Shown: piece after piece, positions 33,288 to 42,168 of the stretch | Numbering within the stretch: the first letter of the stretch is position 1 | Layout: every line of letters starts with the position of its first letter | Assembly: GCA_030832825.1 (NCBI GenBank) | Contig: JAURIJ010000023.1 | Coordinates: 1 to 45,548 of the forward strand | DNA length: 45,548 nt | Reading direction: 5' to 3' | From: Gammaproteobacteria bacterium | Lineage (GTDB): Bacteria; Pseudomonadota; Gammaproteobacteria; Pseudomonadales; Pseudohongiellaceae | Program-made: the position numbers and the translations under genes | The notes under the pieces: model-generated | Database searches by the model: none | What the model was told of the DNA's origin: nothing | The model's input: the letters and a program-made list of their open reading frames with translations, nothing else

Positions 33288-33681
33288 AGTGTTGTTCGCG
33301 ATGGCGCTGCTGCTTGGCAGTTCGAGCGTGAGTGCCCAGGACCTGCGCCTGGACGTGCTGGCCGATGGCACGCTGGTGTTCGGCGTCATCAGTCAGGCCG
33401 ACGGCAGCCCGGCCGGCAATCTGACGGTGCGCATCGCCCGCAGCGACAACGCCGGCGCCGAGGTGGCGAAGGTGCAGACCGATGCCGTGGGCGTGTTCTC
33501 CTGGAACGGGGACGCGCAAACGGCCTACACCGTCAGCGCCGGCAACGAGAGCGCCAGCGTGACCACCGGCGCGGCTCCCCCGCAGCCCTTCGAGTGGCCG
33601 CCGATCTACATCACCCTCGGCGCGCTGTTGCTGCTCTCCCTGATCCCTGCGCGGCTGCTGCGCAGGCCAGATCTGAGCTGA
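33277..33681 (+). CDS. Small exported protein with C-terminal membrane anchor, partner of HupE
   Basis: A 134-residue protein: signal peptide (MFTRVLFAMALLLGSSSVSA), then a beta-rich domain of about 80 residues and a C-terminal helix (Y-I-T-L-G-A-L-L-L-L-S-L-I-P) with a basic tail. The domain is G-T-L-V-F-G-V-I-S-Q-A-D-G-S-P-A-G-N-L-T-V-R-I through F-S-W-N-G, like carboxypeptidase-regulatory or transthyretin-type folds. This layout matches the small periplasmic partners found beside nickel/cobalt uptake proteins (CbiN/NikL-like). The start lies inside the end of hupE, so translation is coupled. Metal-uptake partner is inference. Confidence 0.72.
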   Translation: MFTRVLFAMALLLGSSSVSAQDLRLDVLADGTLVFGVISQADGSPAGNLTVRIARSDNAGAEVAKVQTDAVGVFSWNGDAQTAYTVSAGNESASVTTGAAPPQPFEWPPIYITLGALLLLSLIPARLLRRPDLS

Positions 33682-33683
33682 GT

Positions 33684-33844
33684 GCACAGAGTCCCTGCCT
33701 GCCCTTCAGGACCGTTGGCCGCCCGGACGGCGGCCACCGAGCCTACAAGGCCGGAAAATGCTCCTGCATTTCCGGCACTTCCGCCATCCATGGCGGTCGG
33801 ATGGGTTCACGGCGTGTCCTGAAGGGCAGGCAGGGATTCTGTGC
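33684..33844. repeat. 160-bp nested inverted-repeat element (MITE- or REP-like)
   Basis: Outer arms of 29 bp, 33684-33712 and 33816-33844, are reverse complements with one mismatch. Inside are two further palindromes: G-C-C-G-G-A-A-A with its mate around T-C-C-T (about 33751-33777), and CCGCCATCCATGGCGG (33781-33796). The element fills the gap between convergent genes ending at 33681 and 33861. It may terminate transcription from both sides, or be a small non-autonomous mobile element. No coding content. Confidence 0.75.
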
Positions 33845-33860
33845 CACGCTGAACCACAGG

Positions 33861-36122
33861 CTACGGCTGCCAGGCATAACTGAACTTCGCGAACAGCGTC
33901 CTGCTGCTCGTCTCGATGGATTCCAGACTGTCATTCTGGAATCCTGCGTCTGAATACCCCAGGAAGAACAGTGTCTGCGCACTCAGCTTGTAGCTGTACA
34001 GCAGCTGCGTCGTCAGCTCCTTCGAGCGCGACTGCACCGGGCGAATGTAAAGGCCGCGATCGCGCTGCGTGTCCGAGTGCTGCACGATGAAGCGCACGAA
34101 GCTGCGCACATTGAACTGCCAGGTGCTGCGCAGCTCCGTCAAGTCCGCTGTGAACAGGCGCCCCCCATCCACATCGAACGTCTGGTGCGTGTGGCTCAGG
34201 TCCAGCTGCAGATGCCGCCCCCACTGGTAATTGATCGAAGGCGTGTAGCGCCGCGAATCGCCCAGCCGCGTGTTGGCGAAATCCACGATGTCCTCGATGC
34301 GCACCAGCATGCGCACGTAAAGCTCGCTGCTCGGACGCGCCGACACCGAGAGCTGGTTGAACTGCTCGTCGAAATAGAAGCCGTTGTAATAGGTCTTGCT
34401 GCCGCCAAAGAGGCCGTTCACCTGGGACTGCAGCGGGCCGTCCATCTCCAGGAACACCTCGAATTCCTCTTCCAGTTCAAGCCCGGCCTGGTCGAAGGTG
34501 TTGTCCCAGTCCAGCGCGATGCGGATGCGGTCGAAGAAGCTGCCCGCCTCATAGCGCCAGGTGTGCCCCGCACGGACGGTGCTGCGGGTGTAGTCGACGC
34601 GGTTGATGAAGCCCATGTCGGCGCGGAAGTCCTTGCCGAAGTCCACGTACTCCGCCCACACGTCCCAGCGCCGGTCGTTGTGACGGTATTCCAGCAGCAT
34701 CGTCTGGTCGCTCAGGCGGTCGTCCTGGCCATAGCGGGTCTGCACGGCCAGCGGGTATTCGGACTGCGAGCGCAGCAGCTGCAGATTGATGACATCGCTG
34801 CCGCCCAGACGCCAGCGCCCGTCCACGCCCGCCACGGTGTTGCTGTAGTCGCCGCCTGCGCGATGGGTCAGCACGGTGCCGATGCTGGAGTTCTGCAGCA
34901 CGTCCTGGCGATAGCGCAGTACGGAGACATCGCTGCCGGTGCCGCCGAGAGAGGCCACCGACGAGGCGTCATTGGTGGGGATCATGAAGCTGGTGGTCGT
35001 ATCGCTGGCCTGCAGCACGCCGTAAGAATGCCGTCCGGCGCGTCCGGTCAACTTCACCCCGTAGTCCGGGTCGGCGATGTTGCGCGTGTGCACCAGATTG
35101 AGCGGGCTGTTGAAGTAGTTCGCGCCATCCAGGAAGAACGTGCGTTTCTCGGGAAAGAACAACGAAAACGTGTTGTTGATCTCCAACTGAGCGCTGTCGG
35201 CTTCCACCTGCGAGAAGTCGGGGTTCAACGTGGCATTGAGGTAGTTGTCCTGATTGATGCCCCAACGCAGGTCGGCACCGGCATCGGTGTCTGTCTCCAG
35301 ATCGCTCCAGCGATCCACCGCGGGATTGGGACGCGAGCGCAGACCCGAGGCGGTCAGCGTGGGAATGATCTCCAGATTGCGCCCAGGCTGCACGCTTTCG
35401 AGCCCGCTGGCCTTGCTGTACTGACAGACGAGGCAGGAGATGTTGCGATCCTGCGGCACGTTGGAGAAGCGGTAGCGGCGATCGCGCGGATAATCCCGCA
35501 CGAAGCGCACGCCCCAGGTCTTCAGGTCACTGCCGCTGCGAAAGCGCAGCTGCTTGAAGGGGATCGCCATCTCGGTCACGTAGCCGGTGTCGGTGATCTG
35601 TCCGGCGCTGTCCCACAGGGCGTTCCAGGACGCGTCCTCGTTGCCGGTGAGATCGTCATTGGTGGCGTCGTACTGCACGCCCAGCGGGCTGACGATGAAG
35701 TCGACGCTGCGCGCCTCATCGTTGAAGGTGTCCAGCGACACACCGACATAATCCGTGCCATTGATCTGGTCGCGATCGCGGTAGAACGCGCGAATCTGCG
35801 AGGGGTCCGGGTCCTGCGCGATGAAGGCCACGTAGAGCGTTTCGCCGTCTTCCATGATCAGCGCCTGGGTCTGCACAGCGGCGGGAATGTTCTCGGACGG
35901 CGAGAACTCGATGCCGAGCGTCACTCGGGTGGCGGCCGCCCACTCGGCGGGGTCCACCTCACCGTCGATGGCGGGCCGGGCGCTGGTGCGCGGAATGGCG
36001 AAATCGATGGCGTCCTGGGCCTGCAGCGCTGCAGGGGACAGCAAGACTCCCGCACTAAGCAGAAACACGAGAAACAGACAGGAACGGCGGGCAACACGGA
36101 CAGGCAGGCGGGCAATGGTCAT
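33861..36122 (-). CDS. DUF5916-type outer-membrane protein with CBM9-like N-terminal domain
   Basis: A 753-residue exported protein; the signal ends L-Q-A-Q. Residues about 40-220 are a CBM9-like/DOMON sandwich (A-I-D-G-E-V-D-P-A-E-W, L-Y-V-A-F-I-A-Q-D-P-D-P, W-N-A-L-W-D-S-A). The DUF5916 barrel follows, with the signature L-N-P-D-F-S-Q-V-E-A-D-S and F-F-P-E-K-R-T-F-F-L-D-G-A. It ends F-A-K-F-S-Y-A-W-Q-P, an aromatic barrel end. A C-L-V-C pair at about residue 235 could be a disulphide or metal site. Start 36122 is chosen because the signal begins there; the 37 codons above lack one. Function unknown; often found near peptidases or TonB receptors. Confidence 0.85.
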   Translation of the reverse strand: MTIARLPVRVARRSCLFLVFLLSAGVLLSPAALQAQDAIDFAIPRTSARPAIDGEVDPAEWAAATRVTLGIEFSPSENIPAAVQTQALIMEDGETLYVAFIAQDPDPSQIRAFYRDRDQINGTDYVGVSLDTFNDEARSVDFIVSPLGVQYDATNDDLTGNEDASWNALWDSAGQITDTGYVTEMAIPFKQLRFRSGSDLKTWGVRFVRDYPRDRRYRFSNVPQDRNISCLVCQYSKASGLESVQPGRNLEIIPTLTASGLRSRPNPAVDRWSDLETDTDAGADLRWGINQDNYLNATLNPDFSQVEADSAQLEINNTFSLFFPEKRTFFLDGANYFNSPLNLVHTRNIADPDYGVKLTGRAGRHSYGVLQASDTTTSFMIPTNDASSVASLGGTGSDVSVLRYRQDVLQNSSIGTVLTHRAGGDYSNTVAGVDGRWRLGGSDVINLQLLRSQSEYPLAVQTRYGQDDRLSDQTMLLEYRHNDRRWDVWAEYVDFGKDFRADMGFINRVDYTRSTVRAGHTWRYEAGSFFDRIRIALDWDNTFDQAGLELEEEFEVFLEMDGPLQSQVNGLFGGSKTYYNGFYFDEQFNQLSVSARPSSELYVRMLVRIEDIVDFANTRLGDSRRYTPSINYQWGRHLQLDLSHTHQTFDVDGGRLFTADLTELRSTWQFNVRSFVRFIVQHSDTQRDRGLYIRPVQSRSKELTTQLLYSYKLSAQTLFFLGYSDAGFQNDSLESIETSSRTLFAKFSYAWQP

Positions 36123-36239
36123 GAACGGGAACTCGGATGACGGATGTTTTTTTGTGAGCGCAGGAGAGTAGCAATTCCTGCGCCATAAAAAAATCCTTGC
36201 AATACAGCCTGTTGAAAATGCCGTCCAGAGCAAGGCCCG

Positions 36240-36704
36240 TCAGGGCTGGGCGACGGGCACGTTGAAGCGCACTTCAAGGTACGTGACAGCCCCTTCCACG
36301 GCGGTGTACTGGTGGGGCGTGCCTTCGGGAATCAGCACCGCGTCGCCCTTGCTCACGCGCTGGGCGACACCGCCTTCGATCGTCCCGGGCGCGCCCTCAG
36401 CTGAACGCACCACGACGCCTCCCGTGACCAGGGTGCCCGCGCCCTCGAGGATGTAATGCAGCTCGGTGCCCGGCACGTGCACGATGGCGCCCGCCGGCTC
36501 GGTGCGAGTGATCAGGTTGATGCGGTACTGATCGGTGGTGGTGATGGTGGAGACCCCCATGGCCGGACGCTCCTGCAGGGCCTGGCGCAGCCCCGCAGCA
36601 ATCTGCGCGTCGGGCACGAACAGGGCGGGCGGCACGGGAGTCTGAGCAGGACTGCTGCTCGCGGCGAACAGGGCAAGGGCAAGCACGACGGGCGTTCTGG
36701 ACAT
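36240..36704 (-). CDS. Exported cupin-domain protein
   Basis: A 154-residue protein with a signal peptide (ends S-S-P-A-Q). It has a cupin barrel: motif 1 is V-H-V-P-G-T-E-L-H-Y-I-L-E-G-A-G-T-L-V-T-G-G, with only part of the usual HxH-E-G ligand set (one His and Glu). Motif 2 is G-D-A-V-L-I-P-E-G-T-P-H-Q-Y. Metal binding is thus likely but with altered ligands. A-A-A-G-G-A-G sits before the ATG. It is divergent from the TonB-receptor-like gene at 36827 and may share its control region. Enzyme activity cannot be named. Confidence 0.82.
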   Translation of the reverse strand: MSRTPVVLALALFAASSSPAQTPVPPALFVPDAQIAAGLRQALQERPAMGVSTITTTDQYRINLITRTEPAGAIVHVPGTELHYILEGAGTLVTGGVVVRSAEGAPGTIEGGVAQRVSKGDAVLIPEGTPHQYTAVEGAVTYLEVRFNVPVAQP

Positions 36705-36826
36705 GACATTCTCCTTTCGCAGGATGTTGTGATTGTGGCCGGACTATACGCAGCAGCGCACAAAAAGTCACAAATTGATCAGCGGGCTGCCGCTATACTC
36801 CGGGGTTTTCAACCGTATGGGCTTCA

Positions 36827-39001
36827 ATGATGACACGCCGCATTCCACGTTCCCTCGCCACCCTCTCGGCACTCGCCCTGGTACTGAGTCTCGCCGGCAC
36901 TGCCAGCGCTCAGGCACCCGCCGGCGAAGACACCACCATCTTCTACCCCGCTGACTACTTCACCGAATACGCGCCCATCACCGCCAAGGACATGGTCGAC
37001 CGCATTCCCGGCGCCGGCAATGCCTCGGGCGGCGGGGGCGGGGGTGGACCGCGCGGGGGCGGCAATCCCGGTGCAGGCGGCCGGGGTCTGGGCGGCGGGG
37101 GCGGCGACAATCAGGTGCTGATCAACGGCAAGCGCACCGCCGGCAAGGACAACGACACCAACGCCATGCTGACGCGCATCAATGCCTCGCAGGTGGATCG
37201 CATCGAACTGATCCGCGGCACCAGCGGTGCGCTGGATGTGCGCGGCGGGGCTCAGATCATCAACGTGGTGCTGTTCGAGGAACTCTCCAACACCAGCATC
37301 TCCTACGAAGCCAACATGGACCGCTATGCCGACCACCAGACCGAGCCCGGCGGCTCGCTCTCCGTGAGTGGCCAGAGTGGCGCGCTGAACTACCTGTTCG
37401 CCATGCAGGCCGAGCCGCGCTACGACCATTACGTCAGCAAGGAAAACAGCATCCTGGGCAATTTCCAGCCCAACGACATCATCCGCGAGGATCGCATCCG
37501 CGAGCAGACGGATTACCGCTTCACCACCAACCTCGGCTACGACATCACGGCCAACAGCAGCCTGCGCCTGAACGCCCTGTTCGGCGACAGCGACAGCGAG
37601 ACGGCGCTGGATCGCGTGACCACCAATCTGCGCGTGCTTCCGAACACCCTCAGCTACGAGCGTGAGGACACTCCCGGCCGCAACCAGAACTGGGAAGTGG
37701 GCGGCGACTACGAGTGGCTGCGCGACAATGGCGATCGCTTCAAGGTGCTGTTCATCACCAACGAACGCGACCAGGGCACGGTGCGCGAGCGCTACCGCGT
37801 GAATGCCGATGGCAGCGAGACCAAGAACCTGTTCCTGGACAGCGGCAGCGTGGCCCAGGAGCGCATCGTGCGCAGCTCCTACACCACCGGCCTGGCCGCC
37901 GGCCAGGACATCGAGTTCGGCCTGGAGCGTGCCCAGACCATCCTGGATTCGTCGCTGCGCCTGGGCACGCTGAGCACCACCGGCATTCCCTCGGCAGCTT
38001 TTGGCGGTCTGGTGCCGCAGAACGTGGCCAATAGCAACACCAAGGTGGAGGAGATCCGCTACGAGCCCTTCGCCACCCACAACTGGCAGATCAATTCGCG
38101 CATGTCGCTGGAAAGCTCGCTGGTCTATGAGACCTCGGAACTGACCCAGAGCGGCGACGTGAACAAGTCCCGCGATTTCGACTTCTGGAAGCCGAAAGTG
38201 GACTACCGTTTCGACGTGACGCCGATGTTCCAGCTGCGCGGCATGGTCGAATTCGATGTGAAACAGCTGAGTTTCTCGGACTTCGTGGCCTCGGGTGACA
38301 ACGACGACAACGACATGAACACCGAGGGCGGCAATGCCAACCTCGAACCGGAAACCTGGATCAACGCCGACTTCGACGCCCAGTACCGTCTGCCCGACGA
38401 TATCGGCGTGGTGAGTGCCCGCGTGAACTTCATGCGCCATTTCGACAAGATCGAGCGCATCGACGTCTCCAGCCCCACCGCGCTGGCGGCCACCAACGGC
38501 AACATCGGCGACGGCGACATGTGGCAGCTGATCCTGCGCTCCAGCATCCGCATGAAGATGATCGACATGCCCAATCTGCTCGTCACCGCCAACTTCACGG
38601 TGCGCGATTCCGAGATCAAGGACCCGTTCCTGGGCCTCGACCGCCGCTTCACCAACTACGAGCGCGGCCGTCTGGAACTGGGCTTCCGCCACGACCTGCC
38701 GCAGTGGCGCATGAACTACGGTCTGAGCTGGAACAATCGCTTCGATGGCAACATCAAGCGCTACGACCTCGAGGACATCGAGCTGACGGCCGGTGACCCG
38801 ATGGTGATGGCCTTCGTGGAATACATCGCCTTCGGCAACACCACCATCCGCTTCGATGTGCGCAACGCCACCGACAACCTGCAGTGCCGTGAGCGGCAGC
38901 GTTTCGTCGGCCGCATCAGCGCCAACATCCTGGAAGAGATCGAGGATCAGTGTGGCGGCTCCGGCCGCGTGCTGGCCCTGAAGATCAACGGCACGTTCTG
39001 A
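36827..39001 (+). CDS. TonB-dependent receptor-like protein with glycine-rich plug loop
   Basis: A 724-residue exported protein; the signal ends A-S-A-Q. The plug is short and unusual. D-M-V-D-R-I-P-G-A (residues about 56-64) is followed by a run of some 30 residues, over half Gly, at about 66-95. V-L-I-N-G-K-R-T-A-G-K and I-N-A-S-Q-V-D-R-I-E-L-I-R-G-T-S-G complete the plug. The rest is a 22-strand-type barrel rich in alternating residues, ending V-L-A-L-K-I-N-G-T-F. Two Cys near the C-terminus (Q-C-R-E-R and Q-C-G-G-S) may pair. No substrate genes adjacent. Shorter than the two receptors at 8.6-14.7 kb and not closely related to them. Confidence 0.85.
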   Translation: MMTRRIPRSLATLSALALVLSLAGTASAQAPAGEDTTIFYPADYFTEYAPITAKDMVDRIPGAGNASGGGGGGGPRGGGNPGAGGRGLGGGGGDNQVLINGKRTAGKDNDTNAMLTRINASQVDRIELIRGTSGALDVRGGAQIINVVLFEELSNTSISYEANMDRYADHQTEPGGSLSVSGQSGALNYLFAMQAEPRYDHYVSKENSILGNFQPNDIIREDRIREQTDYRFTTNLGYDITANSSLRLNALFGDSDSETALDRVTTNLRVLPNTLSYEREDTPGRNQNWEVGGDYEWLRDNGDRFKVLFITNERDQGTVRERYRVNADGSETKNLFLDSGSVAQERIVRSSYTTGLAAGQDIEFGLERAQTILDSSLRLGTLSTTGIPSAAFGGLVPQNVANSNTKVEEIRYEPFATHNWQINSRMSLESSLVYETSELTQSGDVNKSRDFDFWKPKVDYRFDVTPMFQLRGMVEFDVKQLSFSDFVASGDNDDNDMNTEGGNANLEPETWINADFDAQYRLPDDIGVVSARVNFMRHFDKIERIDVSSPTALAATNGNIGDGDMWQLILRSSIRMKMIDMPNLLVTANFTVRDSEIKDPFLGLDRRFTNYERGRLELGFRHDLPQWRMNYGLSWNNRFDGNIKRYDLEDIELTAGDPMVMAFVEYIAFGNTTIRFDVRNATDNLQCRERQRFVGRISANILEEIEDQCGGSGRVLALKINGTF

Positions 39002-39030
39002 GCCCGGGCGCGGGCGCCGGGGCTGCGGCC

Positions 39031-40239
39031 TCAGCGCTCGCGCAGCACCCGGCTGTTGTAGAAGCCGATGAACACACCCACCTGCACCACCCCGCACAGC
39101 ACGAACACCGCCCGCGCCCCCGCCACATCCGCCAGCAGCCCCGAGCCGAACAGGGCCAGTGGCACACCGATCTTGAAGATCGACCCGGTCATGCCGCTCA
39201 CGCGCCCCATCAGCGGCGCGGCGGTGGTCTCGTGGCGATAGGCCCAGATGCAGATGTTCTGCAGGGTCGTCATGAAGCCGCAGCAGAACATCGCCAGGCC
39301 CACCGTCCACGCGGCGCTGGAGATCCCGGTGAGCGAATACGTCAGCGTCAGCACCACCAGGCTCAGGGCCAGGCAGGTGCCCAGCCCCAGCGCGGCGCGC
39401 AGCCGCTCGGCCGAGAGACTGCCCACCAGCCCGCCAATGCCGGCGCAGGACAGCACGATGCCCACCTGCGCCGTGCTCCACAGCAGCTCATCCTTGACGT
39501 GGAAGATGATCATCAGTTCGAAGCTGATGGCCGTGGCGTTGAAGAAAGACACGAACCACGTCAGCACCCACAGCGTCTCGTTGGCGCGCAGCTCCTGCCA
39601 GCCCTCGTGCAACTCCTGCCAGAAGCGCCGCTGTCGCGCTGGCGCCGGGGTTTCCTGCAGCTGCAGACGCGGCAGCACCAACAGCGCCGCCAGGTACATG
39701 AGCGCCGTGATCAGCAGCCCGTAGTAAAGACTGGACAGGAACAGAATGGCACCGGAAATCGCCGGCCCCATCACCTGCATGAGCGTCTGGATGAAGGTGA
39801 ACTTGGCATTGGCCGAGGTCATCATGGCGGTGGGCAGCGCCCACTTCACGCTGCTGATGCGGGCATTGATGTAGCCGTAGCTGAACATCATGAGCAGGAA
39901 GCCCGCGCCGTAGAACACCTGATGCGACGGCGGCCCCAGCTGCGCGTAGGCAAACAGGCCGAACAGCAGCAGCATCTGCAGCGCCACGGACCAGAGCATC
40001 CAGCGCTTCTTGTCCGCCCGGTCCACGAACACGCCGATGAACAGGCCGAACAGCAGGATGGGCAGGAATTGCAGCGCCCGCATGCTGCCCATGGCCACCG
40101 AGGACTGGGTGAGCTCGTAGATGATCAGCGGCAGGGCCAGCTCGTACACCCGCCCACCGAAGCTCAACAGGAAGCCGGTGGACAGCAGGATCACGAAGTT
40201 GCGGTTCTTCCAGATGCTGGCGGGCGATGAAACAGTCAT
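39031..40239 (-). CDS. MFS transporter (enterobactin-exporter-like)
   Basis: A 402-residue protein with 10-12 membrane helices and the MFS loop 2-3 motif G-V-F-V-D-R-A-D-K-K-R-W. The general look (F-G-G-R-V-Y-E-L-A-L-P-L-I-I-Y-E, a central loop of about 30 charged residues at 190-215, then W-V-L-T-W-F-V-S-F-F-N) fits the MFS_3/EntS-type subgroup of drug or siderophore exporters. The start at 40239 (MTVSSPASIWKNRNF) gives a normal N-terminus; the upstream 29 codons are rejected. Substrate unknown. Convergent with the receptor-like gene 36827-39001 and divergent from copA. Confidence 0.82.
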   Translation of the reverse strand: MTVSSPASIWKNRNFVILLSTGFLLSFGGRVYELALPLIIYELTQSSVAMGSMRALQFLPILLFGLFIGVFVDRADKKRWMLWSVALQMLLLFGLFAYAQLGPPSHQVFYGAGFLLMMFSYGYINARISSVKWALPTAMMTSANAKFTFIQTLMQVMGPAISGAILFLSSLYYGLLITALMYLAALLVLPRLQLQETPAPARQRRFWQELHEGWQELRANETLWVLTWFVSFFNATAISFELMIIFHVKDELLWSTAQVGIVLSCAGIGGLVGSLSAERLRAALGLGTCLALSLVVLTLTYSLTGISSAAWTVGLAMFCCGFMTTLQNICIWAYRHETTAAPLMGRVSGMTGSIFKIGVPLALFGSGLLADVAGARAVFVLCGVVQVGVFIGFYNSRVLRER

Positions 40240-40342
40240 GGGGTGCGGGACAGGACTCTTGCAGTCAACGACATTGCCGGGCAGTCTGGCCCCAGCGTGC
40301 CAGGCTTGCAAGCGGGAGTACCCCACTCCGGTCTGGTCAATT

Positions 40343-40348
40343 TATAAT
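40343..40348 (+). promoter_or_regulatory. Candidate -10 of the copAB promoter
   Basis: A consensus TATAAT lies 30 bp before the copA ATG. I could not recognise a good -35, nor a CueR- or CopR-type box, in the 140 bp to the divergent MFS gene. A regulated, activator-dependent promoter is possible. Confidence 0.4.
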
Positions 40349-40377
40349 CAGCCCCTCGACTCCATGAGCCATCCCTG

Positions 40378-42168
40378 ATGCGCAAGCCAGACTCCCGCCC
40401 GCCACACGCCACGCCACCCACGCCGCCCTTTCTGACACGCCGTCGCTTCGTGCAGGCACTGGGGGCCGCCGGGGCCATGTTCGGCAGTGGCGCGCGCCTG
40501 CAGGCGGCCAGCGGCACCCTGCCCGCGCCGGACGTGCTGCGCGGCACCGAGTTCGATCTGGTGATCGAGGAACAGACCATCAACCTGACCGGCAGTACGC
40601 GGCGGGCCACCACCATCAATGGCAGCTTTCCGGCACCGACTCTGGTATGGCGCGAGGGCGACACCGTCACCCTGCGCGTGCACAACCGCCTGCGCGAGGA
40701 CACCTCCATCCACTGGCACGGCATCATCCTGCCCTACGAGATGGACGGCGTGCCCGGCCTGAGCTTCGCCGGCATCGCCCCGGGCACCACGTTCACCTAT
40801 TCCTTCACGGTGCAGCAGCACGGCACCTACTGGTATCACTCCCACACGGGCGACCAGAAAGTCACCGGCATGTACGGCGCCCTGATCATCGAGCCACGGG
40901 ATGGCGAACACCTGCAGGCAGAGCGCGACTACATCGTGCAGCTCTCGGACTGGTCCGACACCGACATGCTGCGCGTGTTTCGCCGCCTCAAGCAGCAAAG
41001 CGATGTCTACAACCAGAACAAGCCCACCATCGGGGATTTCCTGCGCGATGTGCGCAGCACGGGTCTGGACGAGGCGCTGACCCGTCGCGCGATGTGGCAG
41101 CAGATGCGCATGAACCCCACGGATCTCGCCGATGTCTCGGGTGCCGTGCTGAGCTTTCTGCTCAACGGCCGCACACCGGAACAGCCCTGGACAGGACTCT
41201 TCGCTGCCGGCGAGCGCGTGCGCCTGCGCTTCATCAACGCGGCGGGCAATTCGATCTATGACGTACGCATTCCCGGCGTGCCCATGACCCTGGTGCAGGC
41301 CGATGGCATCGATGTGCAGCCCGTGCAGATCGACGAATTCCGCTTCGGGCCGGGCGAGACCTATGACGTGATCGTGCAGCCGGACACCGAGGCCTGCGCC
41401 CTCTTCGCGCAGACCATCGAGCGCAGTGGCTTTGCCTGCGGCTTCCTGGCCACCGCCGAGGGCCTGCGCGCGCAGGTGCCCGAGCCCGACCCGGTGCAAT
41501 GGCTGGAGATGAGCGACATGATGGGCAGCATGGATCACAGCGCCCATGTGCCGGCCGCCGTGGATCACAGCAGTCACGGCGCGGCGGCGCCGATCGATCA
41601 CAGCGCGCATCAGATGCCCGCCTCGGCGCTGGCCGTGCCCTCGCAGCAGGTACGCCATGCCAGCAGCGAGTTCGGGCCAGGCGTGGACATGCGGGTGGAC
41701 ATGCCGCGCACCACCCTGGATGACCCAGGCGTGGGCCTGCGCGGCAACGGCCGCCGCGTGCTCACCCCGCTGGATGTGCGCGCCCTGCACGGACCCTGGG
41801 ACACGCGAGCGCCCGAGCGCGAGATCGAGCTGCATCTGACCGGCAACATGGAACGTTACACCTGGTCCATCGACGGCCTTGCCTTCAACGACAGCACGCC
41901 CGTGCACATGCGCGCCGGCGAGCGCATCCGGGTGATCCTGCACAACGACACCATGATGACCCACCCCATGCACCTGCACGGCATGTGGAGCGATCTGGAG
42001 ACGCCCGAGGGCGAGTTCCTCACGCGGCGTCACACCATGCTGATCCATCCAGCCCAACGCCTGAGTTTCCTCACCACGCCCGAGGAACTCGGACGCTGGG
42101 CCTGGCACTGCCACATCATGTTCCACATGGACGCCGGCATGTTCCGCGAAGTGGTGGTGACCGCATGA
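40378..42168 (+). CDS. copA: CopA-type multicopper oxidase
   Basis: A 596-residue periplasmic copper-resistance oxidase. It has a twin-arginine signal (L-T-R-R-R-F-V-Q-A-L, Arg21-23). Copper motifs: H-W-H-G (112-115) and H-S-H (154-156), then H-P-M-H-L-H-G. The C-terminal T1/T3 cluster is H-C-H-I-M-F-H-M-D-A-G-M (His577, Cys578, His579, His583, Met588). A Met/His-rich insert at about 380-420 (M-G-S-M-D-H-S-A-H, V-D-H-S-S-H-G, I-D-H-S-A-H-Q-M) probably binds extra copper. Oxidises Cu(I) or sequesters copper. Its stop overlaps the copB start. Short for some CopA proteins but complete in all copper sites. Confidence 0.95.
   Translation: MRKPDSRPPHATPPTPPFLTRRRFVQALGAAGAMFGSGARLQAASGTLPAPDVLRGTEFDLVIEEQTINLTGSTRRATTINGSFPAPTLVWREGDTVTLRVHNRLREDTSIHWHGIILPYEMDGVPGLSFAGIAPGTTFTYSFTVQQHGTYWYHSHTGDQKVTGMYGALIIEPRDGEHLQAERDYIVQLSDWSDTDMLRVFRRLKQQSDVYNQNKPTIGDFLRDVRSTGLDEALTRRAMWQQMRMNPTDLADVSGAVLSFLLNGRTPEQPWTGLFAAGERVRLRFINAAGNSIYDVRIPGVPMTLVQADGIDVQPVQIDEFRFGPGETYDVIVQPDTEACALFAQTIERSGFACGFLATAEGLRAQVPEPDPVQWLEMSDMMGSMDHSAHVPAAVDHSSHGAAAPIDHSAHQMPASALAVPSQQVRHASSEFGPGVDMRVDMPRTTLDDPGVGLRGNGRRVLTPLDVRALHGPWDTRAPEREIELHLTGNMERYTWSIDGLAFNDSTPVHMRAGERIRVILHNDTMMTHPMHLHGMWSDLETPEGEFLTRRHTMLIHPAQRLSFLTTPEELGRWAWHCHIMFHMDAGMFREVVVTA

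Noticed and set aside
36743-36773. T-T-G-T-G-A and T-A-T-A-G-T as a promoter for the cupin gene
   Set aside because: The spacing is 19 bp, too long to call with confidence.
36824-39481. A minus-strand open frame of 885 codons opposite the receptor-like gene
   Set aside because: Low-complexity His/Ala/Val translation with no recognisable domain; the plus-strand gene has a signal peptide and barrel pattern.
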